IMG/VR virus record: IMGVR_UViG_3300023094_000023
Span: 1-38,305 of that record
DNA length: 38,305 nucleotides
Origin: a virus
Direction: 5' to 3' (one strand)
The position numbers and the translations under genes were made by a program. How positions within the stretch are numbered: the stretch's first letter is position 1; every line of letters begins with the position of its first letter. Of this stretch, positions 1 to 6,134 are shown in pieces. The notes beneath the pieces are model-generated. The model made no database searches, had not been told where the DNA came from, and saw only the letters and a program-made list of their open reading frames with translations.

Positions 1-2
1 TG

Positions 3-33
3 GCGCGGAGAGCCGCGTTCTCCACGCTTTTTT
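3..33 (+). terminator. Rho-independent terminator of an upstream rightward transcript
   Basis: GCGCGGAG at 3-10 pairs with CTCCACGC at 20-27 (one C/A mismatch, nine-base loop), followed directly by six T. It would end rightward transcription entering from before the window, probably from the far end of the phage genome. A second GC hairpin (ACAGCC 53-58 with GGCTGT 64-69) follows but lacks a T-run. Confidence 0.6.
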
Positions 34-336
34 CGAGCCTCCTATGGCACCAACAGCCTTCCGGGCTGTCAACCAAGTTGCATAAAGGGTTCTGTCCCTG
101 ATGTCCGCAATAATCGACCAAATCAAACTAGCTGTATTCCTACAACATTTTATTTTTTTACCTGTTACACGTATTCATTTCTATTGTTTTTCGGGACATT
201 AGGGACACTCCTGACAAGAAAAAATACAAAAAGAGAGTAAAACGCGAGAAAAAATGCGATTTGTCCGCAAAAATGTGTGCCGAGCCGTTGATTTGGTCAA
301 AAACGCGAGAAATCGACCGAAAAGCGACCGGAAATG
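34..336. other. AT-rich gene-free region with repeats; candidate replication origin
   Basis: No credible gene lies between the two terminators that bound this stretch. From about 120 to 320 it is far richer in A and T than the rest of the window and has long A and T runs. It contains a near-identical inverted pair (93-106 and 193-207), a 13-base direct repeat AAAACGCGAGAAA (239-251 and 300-312), and a 12-of-13 match starting TGTCCGCAA (103-115 and 262-274). An AT-rich repeat cluster beside a primase-helicase gene is a common phage origin arrangement, so that role is inferred. A regulatory region is the alternative. Confidence 0.4.
93..207. repeat. Inverted repeat pair built on GGGACA/TGTCCC
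   Basis: TGTCCCTGATGTCC at 93-106 is the reverse complement, with one mismatch, of bases 194-207 within GGGACATTAGGGACA (193-207). The right arm is itself two GGGACA units in direct orientation, nine bases apart. The arms are 86 bases apart, so a pair of binding sites for a dimeric protein is more likely than a hairpin. Initiator (iteron-like) or repressor sites are both possible. Confidence 0.45.
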
Positions 337-362
337 AAAAAAGCGACCCGAAGGCCGCTTTT
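337..362 (-). terminator. Rho-independent terminator with UUCG loop after the primase-helicase gene
   Basis: Read on the minus strand, AAAAGCGGCC, a TTCG tetraloop and GGTCGCTTTTTT form a ten-pair stem with one G-T wobble, ending in a T-run. It starts 17 bases past the primase-helicase stop, exactly where the leftward transcript should end. UUCG is an unusually stable RNA tetraloop. Confidence 0.8.
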
Positions 363-378
363 CGTGAAAAACGCTAGA

Positions 379-2952
379 TCAGAGGTCGGTTTCGTGCTCG
401 TCCATCAACCGTCGCGCCATTTTTTTGATCTTGTTGATGTCGAACTCGAAAATTCCGCCGCCTTGGTCGGATTTGAACAAATCCGGCTCCCGCGAGTAGA
501 AATAGTGCCGATCCTCGCCCAAACGGATGCGCCCCATGTCGTCGAACTTGGCGCGAGACAGCATTGCGCCCATCGCCTTCTTCAGCGGCACGTCATAACC
601 GGCGTCGGCCATCGCCTCGGACAAGGCCGACACGGACAGCAGTTCGTTCGTGACCAGTGCGTGAACGCGCTGCTCGATCAAGTCCACCAGATTGCTGACG
701 AATTCCGGCCGGGCCTGACGGATCATGTACTGCTTGGCCGGGGTGTCAGGCGCATCGCCCTTCGCGTTGAAGCCGTTCGACTGCTCGCGGTGCAGCAGCC
801 AGTCGCGCAGTGCCGGTGCGCAGTTGTCCAGCGTGGCGTACAGTTCCTCGTAGTAGTCCGGGTTCTCGGCCTTGAACGCATCGAGCTTGTCTTTGCGCTG
901 CCACTTCGAGAACAGCACGCAATACCGGCGACCGTCATCGTCCAGCGGCAGCGCATCCCGGTAGTTCGAGAAGAACAGGTAGCTGGTGGTGTTGACGGCA
1001 TCGTATGCAGCTTTGCCTTTCGGGTGAACCTCGATCACGTTGTTCGTGATGAAGGGCTTGATGCGGTTAATCAGTTCGTACTTGTTGTGCTGCTTGATAA
1101 GCCGGACCTCTTCGATGCACGTCACGCACTGGCCGACAACCCAGTCAGTGAACGGCGACTCCAGAATGTGCGCGTTCAGCATCTGCACATTGGACGGACC
1201 CATGACTGCACGCAGCAGGAAACCGAAGAAGGATTTTCCGTCGCCTTCCACGCCTTGCAGCAGCACGGACCAGTTCGCGTGCTGGCCGGGATTCTGCACG
1301 ATCCACGACAGCCAGTCGCAGAACAGTTCGCGCTCACGCGGTTCGGACAGCAGGTGCCTGATGTGGTTCTTCACGCGGTTGACGGCGATGGTGTCACGCG
1401 GCTTCAGCTTGCGCGGCAGATCGGGAATCTCGTGTTCCGGGTAGGTGTTGGCGAACACACCTTCGGAGTTGTTGAACATCGGGTCTTCGCCGGGCATGTA
1501 GCGTCGGCCTTGGATGGTGTCGATCTTGAACACGTTGAGCGCCAGTTCGGACGCGGTGGAGGACGGACTTGACCGACCCTCCAGAATGTCCTTCTTGGTC
1601 AGCGCCTTCCGGTTGTACATGGCGTCGAAGCCCTGCTTGGTCACGCTGATCTTGCGCTCGGTGCAGAAGAACTTGTCGTCGCTGGTGTCGTACACCCACG
1701 TCGAGGCCCAGCCCGGCACCTGCTCGTTCGAGTTGTCGTAGGCCAGCGCCTTGCGCACTTCGCTGATGGGCGTCTTGTACGTCAGGATCTTGTCGAGGCG
1801 TTCCTTCGCCAGCGCGATCACGGCCGAGCGTGCGATGGAGTTGAGTTCAGCCTGCTGCGTGGCCGCACGCGCCTTCTCCCAGTCCGCGATGTCTTTCGCC
1901 ACGATGAACATTTCGTTCAGCTTCAGGACGTGCTTTTGCGCACGGTCGCTCTCGCCTTCCTTCGCCAGCTTGATGATGTAGCGAGCGGTCAGCGGTGCGC
2001 GCTTCTTGCCGCCGATGTCGAACGTGTCCCAGCGCCGGTCGAGCGCTTCGCCGTCGTAGTTGTGCGCCGTCTCCGACCACTCGTGCCACAACTCGCGGCC
2101 ATCTTCGTCGCCGTCGAACTGGTGGTACAGCGCCATGCCGACTTGGAACCAGATGTCGTGATCGTCCGCGCCGGAAACCATCATCAGCGTGGCGCGCAGC
2201 TTCTCGTAGCTGATGTCAACCGGGTGCGTGTCCTCAATGAACTCGTTGTCCAGATCGACGTTGCCGCTCGACTGCATGCGCTGCTTCTTCGCCAGTTCCC
2301 AGCCACGGCCTTCGCACTGATCCTCGAACCAGTCGATCAGTTCCTGACACTGTTCCTCGGTGATCGTCGGGAGGTCTTCGACACGCATCGAACGCGGCCC
2401 GCCTTCCGACACGACCGCGCCTTCTTTGTCGATCTCTTCCGCAGGCCATACATACGGCTTGTTCGTGTCCGGGTGAATGTGATACGCCACGAACTGCTGG
2501 CCGTCGCACAGAATTTCGATCTGATGGAACTCGAACTCGTCATCGCTGATCGGGTCCGGCGTGCGGTATTTGTTGGACCGCATTTTTTTGAACGGCTTAT
2601 CGGTGCGATACACCAACAGGCGCTTCGGTGCCATGCCGATCCGAACCGGCGCGTCACCGAAAATCTTGCGTGCCTTTTTCTCGGCAAGCAGCGCGAGTTC
2701 TTCGTCGCGGATATCCAGATCGACGCCCGGCGTGTGCTTGGTCAGGATGCCGATGCCCGCTCGCTTGTGGCCGTTCTCGATCCACTCTTCGAGTTGCCCT
2801 TTAGTCGAGCGGGACTTTTCCCAGTTGTCGAAATTTGGTGCCTTCTTACCGACCGCGATAGGCACAATCGCAAAGCCATGATCGATAAGTTCTGCACCGT
2901 ACACGGCGAGCGGCCCACTATTGCCGAGCGTGTAGTCAGTGTTTTTCTTCAT
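379..2952 (-). CDS. Bifunctional primase/polymerase-helicase (PrimPol, PriCT-2, SF3/D5-like helicase)
   Basis: This 857-residue protein should prime and unwind DNA at the phage replication fork. Residues about 13-170 resemble the prim-pol fold: an acidic GVDLD motif (D78, D80) and a VAYHIH segment (H158, H160) match its metal and nucleotide-binding signatures. Residues about 230-330 resemble the PriCT-2 linker. The C-terminal half is a superfamily 3/D5-like ATPase with Walker A GVEGDGKS (K573), Walker B CIEE (E614, E615) and a downstream sensor-type FFSN segment, as in DUF5906 proteins. The ATG at 2952 is chosen because GGAG lies about seven bases upstream; the frame stays open 38 codons further but that segment overlaps the regulator gene and looks non-native. 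It is read leftward, directly behind the Cro/YdaS-like gene, and ends in an acidic ETDL tail. Confidence 0.9.
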   Translation of the reverse strand: MKKNTDYTLGNSGPLAVYGAELIDHGFAIVPIAVGKKAPNFDNWEKSRSTKGQLEEWIENGHKRAGIGILTKHTPGVDLDIRDEELALLAEKKARKIFGDAPVRIGMAPKRLLVYRTDKPFKKMRSNKYRTPDPISDDEFEFHQIEILCDGQQFVAYHIHPDTNKPYVWPAEEIDKEGAVVSEGGPRSMRVEDLPTITEEQCQELIDWFEDQCEGRGWELAKKQRMQSSGNVDLDNEFIEDTHPVDISYEKLRATLMMVSGADDHDIWFQVGMALYHQFDGDEDGRELWHEWSETAHNYDGEALDRRWDTFDIGGKKRAPLTARYIIKLAKEGESDRAQKHVLKLNEMFIVAKDIADWEKARAATQQAELNSIARSAVIALAKERLDKILTYKTPISEVRKALAYDNSNEQVPGWASTWVYDTSDDKFFCTERKISVTKQGFDAMYNRKALTKKDILEGRSSPSSTASELALNVFKIDTIQGRRYMPGEDPMFNNSEGVFANTYPEHEIPDLPRKLKPRDTIAVNRVKNHIRHLLSEPRERELFCDWLSWIVQNPGQHANWSVLLQGVEGDGKSFFGFLLRAVMGPSNVQMLNAHILESPFTDWVVGQCVTCIEEVRLIKQHNKYELINRIKPFITNNVIEVHPKGKAAYDAVNTTSYLFFSNYRDALPLDDDGRRYCVLFSKWQRKDKLDAFKAENPDYYEELYATLDNCAPALRDWLLHREQSNGFNAKGDAPDTPAKQYMIRQARPEFVSNLVDLIEQRVHALVTNELLSVSALSEAMADAGYDVPLKKAMGAMLSRAKFDDMGRIRLGEDRHYFYSREPDLFKSDQGGGIFEFDINKIKKMARRLMDEHETDL

Positions 2953-2956
2953 GCGT

Positions 2957-3250
2957 CTACTCCGTTGCTTCGATTTCGAGTGGGAATACCAAATGCTCTT
3001 TGCGGACGAACTCGCGGCCGACCGCTCGTTCAATCGCCTTGGCCGTGCCGACCGGGAAGCTGCCACGGCTGATGTACATGTACAGGTTCTGGCGCGTGAC
3101 GCCGACGTGCGCGGCCAGTTCGATGATCGAGCCTTTCGGCCCGGCGTGTGTGGCGGCTTGCATTAGGAGGAAGCGCAGGCGATTGGACGCCAGTTCTTCC
3201 TCACAAACGGGATCGCTGGCGGGGCCAGTGACCCATTGTGGAAATTTCAT
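2957..3250 (-). CDS. Cro/YdaS-like helix-turn-helix regulator
   Basis: The 97-residue product has a helix-turn-helix at about residues 41-62 (SIIELAAHVGVTRQNLYMYI), followed by GTAKAIERAVGREFVRKEHL. That second segment recalls the YdaS/Cro pattern in which an AIE helix precedes an arginine-rich end. It probably binds operators in the adjacent divergent region and sets the balance between leftward and rightward early transcription. Start choice: two ATGs are adjacent (3253 and 3250); GGGGG on the minus strand is better spaced for the second. The stop lies four bases before the primase-helicase start, so the two are very likely co-transcribed and coupled. Whether it acts as a repressor of a lysogenic switch or only as an early-gene regulator cannot be decided here. 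Confidence 0.75.
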   Translation of the reverse strand: MKFPQWVTGPASDPVCEEELASNRLRFLLMQAATHAGPKGSIIELAAHVGVTRQNLYMYISRGSFPVGTAKAIERAVGREFVRKEHLVFPLEIEATE

Positions 3251-3264
3251 CATTACCCCCTTTG

Positions 3265-3283
3265 GAAAATATGTTGAAAATAT
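3265..3283. promoter_or_regulatory. Candidate operator: two GAAAATAT repeats 11 bases apart
   Basis: GAAAATAT occurs at 3265-3272 and again at 3276-3283, so the copies sit one helical turn apart on the same DNA face. They lie just upstream of the Cro/YdaS-like gene start, where its leftward promoter should be. A repressor dimer binding here would fit autoregulation. The assignment rests only on spacing and position. Confidence 0.35.
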
Positions 3284-3296
3284 TGTCGCACAACAC

Positions 3297-3326
3297 TTGA
3301 CGAAGCGCAATGTTGGAGTTTATAGT
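3297..3326 (+). promoter_or_regulatory. Rightward early promoter (sigma70-type)
   Basis: TTGACG at 3297-3302 and TATAGT at 3321-3326 each match the sigma70 consensus at five of six bases and are separated by 18 bases. The start point would be near 3333, ahead of the first rightward gene at 3369. This is the best promoter seen in the window and would drive the replication block. Confidence 0.65.
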
Positions 3327-3368
3327 TCACTCCGTCGCAGCGAATAGTGCTAACGCCAAGAGGAAGTG

Positions 3369-3602
3369 ATGATTGACTACGAAGACACGAGCTTCGGTTT
3401 CAACCGCCGCAGGGACTTTGTGAAAGCGTTGAACGCGGCGAAAATGCAAGTCGTCCAGCGCCTTGAGCATCCGGGCCATGAGTCGGTAGAACGACTCGCC
3501 CGGTTGAAGGCGGCGCTGGACGAAGTGCTGGAAGATGAAGTGTTTGAACCACATGCTCGCCAACTGGCAGAACGCGAGCAACCCCTTACTGCCAAAACTT
3601 AA
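3369..3602 (+). CDS. Small hypothetical early protein
   Basis: The 77-residue product is first in the rightward early operon. It has no family I recognise. It is rich in charged residues and looks largely alpha-helical, with heptad-like leucine/alanine spacing over residues about 36-58 (SVERLARLKAALDEVLEDEV), so it may form a small helical dimer. The ATG at 3369 is preceded by AGAGGA; a GTG three bases earlier is an alternative start. First genes of phage early operons often encode small host-directed or regulatory proteins, but nothing in this sequence identifies such a role. Confidence 0.65.
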   Translation: MIDYEDTSFGFNRRRDFVKALNAAKMQVVQRLEHPGHESVERLARLKAALDEVLEDEVFEPHARQLAEREQPLTAKT

Positions 3603-3614
3603 TGGAGCCTTACC

Positions 3615-4007
3615 ATGCTGGAAAAACTGCTTGCTGCAATCATCGCCCTGACCGAAGCCCTGAACGCCAAATCGGGTAGCGCCGATTCGTCGGACAAAGG
3701 CGGCGACGAAGACAAGAAAACCACCACCCGCAGCCGTGCCTCGGCCAAGGACAAGGACGGAGACGACGAGAAGAAGACCACGACTCGCGCCAAGAAAGTC
3801 ACCCGCGAAGACGTGACCGCGCTGCTGAACAAGGTCAAGGAAGACCTCGGCGCTCCGGTCGCCAAAAAGCTGATTAAAGACATCGGTGAAGCCGAGCGCT
3901 TGGCCGAAGTGGACGACGATCTGCTGGAAGCCCTGTTCAAAGCCGCCAACAAAAAGCTGGACGCGGCGGCTGACACCGGCAAGGGCGGCGACGACGACAA
4001 CCTGTAA
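3615..4007 (+). CDS. Charged hypothetical protein, probably replication-associated
   Basis: The 130-residue protein has three parts. Residues 1-18 form a short hydrophobic helix. Residues about 20-62 are a low-complexity linker of alternating D/E and K/R, including KKTTTR twice. Residues about 64-118 (VTREDVTALLNKV onward) look like a compact three-helix domain of a kind often seen appended to phage recombination proteins; that resemblance is from memory. It ends in GGDDDNL, an acidic tail like that of the SSB two genes downstream. The stop overlaps the next start (TAATG), implying coupled translation with the Cas4-like nuclease. GGAG precedes the start. A recombination mediator or SSB-partner role is a guess. 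Confidence 0.7.
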   Translation: MLEKLLAAIIALTEALNAKSGSADSSDKGGDEDKKTTTRSRASAKDKDGDDEKKTTTRAKKVTREDVTALLNKVKEDLGAPVAKKLIKDIGEAERLAEVDDDLLEALFKAANKKLDAAADTGKGGDDDNL

Positions 4008-5299
4008 TGTCTGACCACCACATCTTCACCGTCGCGGATATCCGTGACGCGATGCTGCGGGTGGTGCAGGGCGGTCACTCCGTCTTCGCACCGTCCGCAT
4101 CGAAGATGTGGCTCAACTGTGCCGGATCGCTGATCCCCAATCTGTTCGCGCCGGATGAATCTGGCGAGGACGCGGCCTACGGAACCGTGGGCCACATGGT
4201 CGGGGAGCAGTGGCTCAAGTCCGGCAAAAAGCCCCTCCACCTGTTGCACAAGACCTTTTGGGTCGATGGCGCAGGCTGGGGCTTTTTTATTACGGTTGAC
4301 GAAGTGATGGTCGATCACGTCGAGCGCTACGTGAAGTGGTGCCGTCGTTTGGAGGGCGAGCATTTCGTTGAACAGCGCGTGGACTTCTCGGTGCTCACGC
4401 CGATCCCGAATCAGGGCGGCACGGCCGACCATGTGGCCTGTGCGTATCAGGTCATGGTCATCACCGACCTGAAGATGGGCAAAGGCGTGTGGGTGTACGC
4501 CGAGGACAACACGCAGGCTATGCTGTACGCGCTGGGCTTCTTCTACGCATGGGATTGGCTGTACGACTTCCAGCGCATCATCATCAGGATCGCCCAGCCG
4601 CGACTCGACAACTTCGACGTGTGGGAGATCACGCGGGAAGAGTTGCTGGAGTTCGCGGCGACGGTGAAGGTCAAGGCGGCAGCGGCGTGGGAGAAGAACG
4701 CTCCCCGCACGCCGTCGCCGGAAGCGTGTATGTGGTGCCGCGTGCAGTCCACATGCACGGCGCGAGCGAAGGTGGTGTTCGACGTGGCCGGTGGTGATGT
4801 GACGACCGGCGACAAGCCGGTGGACGTGAAGCGGATGATTATGTTCAAGAAGGAGTTGGCGAACAACGAAGACGCGGCCTTGGCGGAAGCCGCCACGCTC
4901 ACGACGTTCGAGCTTGAGCGCATCTACACTTGGAAGCCGTCAGTTGAGCGCTTCTTCAAGCAGGTGCAAGAGGAACTGGAATCGCGTGCGAACGACAACG
5001 CGAAGCTGGTGCTCACGAAGCAGGTGGAGGGCCGCACACATCGGGCGTGGAAGCATCCGAAGGCGGCGCTGCACAGGCTGTTGGAACTTGGTCTGGATAG
5101 GGGCGATGTCGAGTCCCTTGAAATGGCCTCGCCGTCAGTGGTCGAAGACCTCCTGACAAAAGCCGGGCATAAACGCAAGGATTTGCCGGACTTGCTGGAC
5201 GACTTGATCTTTAAGCCGCCCGGCAGAACAACCATTGTCCCTATCAAGGATCGGCGTCGGCCGGTACACGACAGGGATGGTGGGGCGTTCGATGATTGA
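4007..5299 (+). CDS. DUF2800-family PD-(D/E)XK nuclease with Cas4/AddB-like iron-sulfur cysteines
   Basis: This 430-residue protein matches the DUF2800 pattern and should be a DNA exonuclease of the RecB/Cas4 type. Nuclease motifs are visible: H63 in GTVGHMVGE (motif I), D141 in GGTADHV, D154-L-K156 in ITDLKMGKG, and Q170 in TQAMLYALG. One N-terminal cysteine (C38, in WLNCAGS) and a C-terminal cluster C241-x2-C244-x5-C250 reproduce the split four-cysteine arrangement that holds a 4Fe-4S cluster in Cas4 and AddB. Residues beyond about 260 form a helical extension of unclear role. It probably resects DNA ends for recombination-dependent replication alongside SSB, VRR-NUC and helicase. It is not linked to any CRISPR array. 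The family match and motifs are strong; the activity is inferred. Confidence 0.88.
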   Translation: MSDHHIFTVADIRDAMLRVVQGGHSVFAPSASKMWLNCAGSLIPNLFAPDESGEDAAYGTVGHMVGEQWLKSGKKPLHLLHKTFWVDGAGWGFFITVDEVMVDHVERYVKWCRRLEGEHFVEQRVDFSVLTPIPNQGGTADHVACAYQVMVITDLKMGKGVWVYAEDNTQAMLYALGFFYAWDWLYDFQRIIIRIAQPRLDNFDVWEITREELLEFAATVKVKAAAAWEKNAPRTPSPEACMWCRVQSTCTARAKVVFDVAGGDVTTGDKPVDVKRMIMFKKELANNEDAALAEAATLTTFELERIYTWKPSVERFFKQVQEELESRANDNAKLVLTKQVEGRTHRAWKHPKAALHRLLELGLDRGDVESLEMASPSVVEDLLTKAGHKRKDLPDLLDDLIFKPPGRTTIVPIKDRRRPVHDRDGGAFDD

Positions 5300-5305
5300 G
5301 CGCCG

Positions 5306-5327
5306 AAACCGTATAAACCGTATAAAC
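5306..5327. repeat. Tandem 9-base repeat AAACCGTAT upstream of SSB
   Basis: AAACCGTAT is repeated twice back to back (5306-5314, 5315-5323), followed by a partial AAAC, in the short gap between the nuclease and SSB genes. It is too short for a gene. It could be a protein-binding site or just a slippage product. Confidence 0.4.
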
Positions 5328-5350
5328 ACTTAAACCCGAAGGGAAATATC

Positions 5351-6070
5351 ATGGCAAGTTTGGTACTCGTTAAAAAAGTCAAGGGCGGCATCGTCTACGA
5401 AGATGGCTACTTCCGCATCGACAATGCTCGCGTGTCCTTCCCGCACCTCGCACGTCCGTACAAGGGTAAGGACGATGACGGCAATCCGAAGAAGAAAGGC
5501 TCCTTCGGTATCGTCGGCATGCTGGAGCCTGCGGCCAAGGTTCACGGCGAGATCATTGACGAAATCGAAGACTACATCGACGACCTGATCGCAAAGAACA
5601 AAGGCGGCAAAGTATCGGCCGACCGGCGCTTCCTGCGTAACGGCGATGATGGCGACCGTGAAGAGTACGAAGGCCACATGATTGTCTCCGCACGCGAGTC
5701 GAAGCGACCTAGCGTGCGTGATGGGGATGGCGAATTGCTGGACCCAGTGGACGACGAAGAACGCATCGAAGAACTGATCTACGGTGGCTGCTATTGCGAC
5801 ATTCTGATCCGCGTCTGGTATCAGGATGGCGTCAAGGTGGGCAAAGGCTACGGCAAGCGTGTCAACGCTGGTCTGGTCGGCGTCAAGTACCGTGGCGAAG
5901 GTGAATCCTTCGGTGAAGGTCGTATCGACGACAGCGCCGCATGGGGCGACGAAGACAGTGGCAGCAGCCGCTCGTCCCGCCGCAACAAGGACGACGATGA
6001 TGGCGATAGCCGTTCGAGCCGCAGCAGCCGCAGCAAGCGTGGCAGCAGCGATGACAACGACGATCTGTAA
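5351..6070 (+). CDS. Enc34-type single-stranded DNA-binding protein (DUF2815)
   Basis: The 239-residue product matches the DUF2815 family, now known from the Enterobacter phage Enc34 protein to be an OB-fold single-stranded DNA-binding protein. Family features include the segment IDNARVSFPHLARPYKGK near residue 22 and YGKRVNAGLVGVKY near residue 164. The last 45 residues are a Ser/Arg/Asp-rich disordered tail ending DDNDDL. Acidic tails of this kind in SSB and T7 gp2.5 recruit partner enzymes and keep the DNA-binding surface free when DNA is absent. It sits between nuclease and polymerase and should coat the exposed strand during replication and resection. AAGGGA precedes the ATG. A strong hairpin lies just after the gene. 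Confidence 0.9.
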   Translation: MASLVLVKKVKGGIVYEDGYFRIDNARVSFPHLARPYKGKDDDGNPKKKGSFGIVGMLEPAAKVHGEIIDEIEDYIDDLIAKNKGGKVSADRRFLRNGDDGDREEYEGHMIVSARESKRPSVRDGDGELLDPVDDEERIEELIYGGCYCDILIRVWYQDGVKVGKGYGKRVNAGLVGVKYRGEGESFGEGRIDDSAAWGDEDSGSSRSSRRNKDDDDGDSRSSRSSRSKRGSSDDNDDL

Positions 6071-6084
6071 CAACCCGCAGTAAC

Positions 6085-6118
6085 AACAAGCCCGCAGAAT
6101 CAACCCTGCGGGTTTGTT
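6085..6118 (+). terminator. Long hairpin, likely (partial) terminator, between SSB and polymerase genes
   Basis: AACAAGCCCGCAG at 6085-6097 pairs with CTGCGGGTTTGTT at 6106-6118 over 13 base pairs with one G-T wobble and an eight-base loop. The descending arm is T-rich (TTTGTT) but no long T-run follows. It may lower polymerase expression relative to SSB, which is needed in large amounts, or protect the SSB mRNA 3' end. Confidence 0.6.
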
Positions 6119-6134
6119 CATTTCTGGAGCGACC

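Noticed and set aside
53-80. Second terminator formed by ACAGCC/GGCTGT and the CAAC/GTTG hairpin
   Set aside because: Both hairpins are short and no T-run follows. They may only be leftover secondary structure next to the clear terminator at 3-33.
334-1572. Rightward open frame of 412 codons at the left end
   Set aside because: It lies opposite the primase-helicase gene, whose PrimPol and Walker motifs are unmistakable, and it starts inside that gene's terminator. The translation is low-quality Val/Arg/His-rich sequence.
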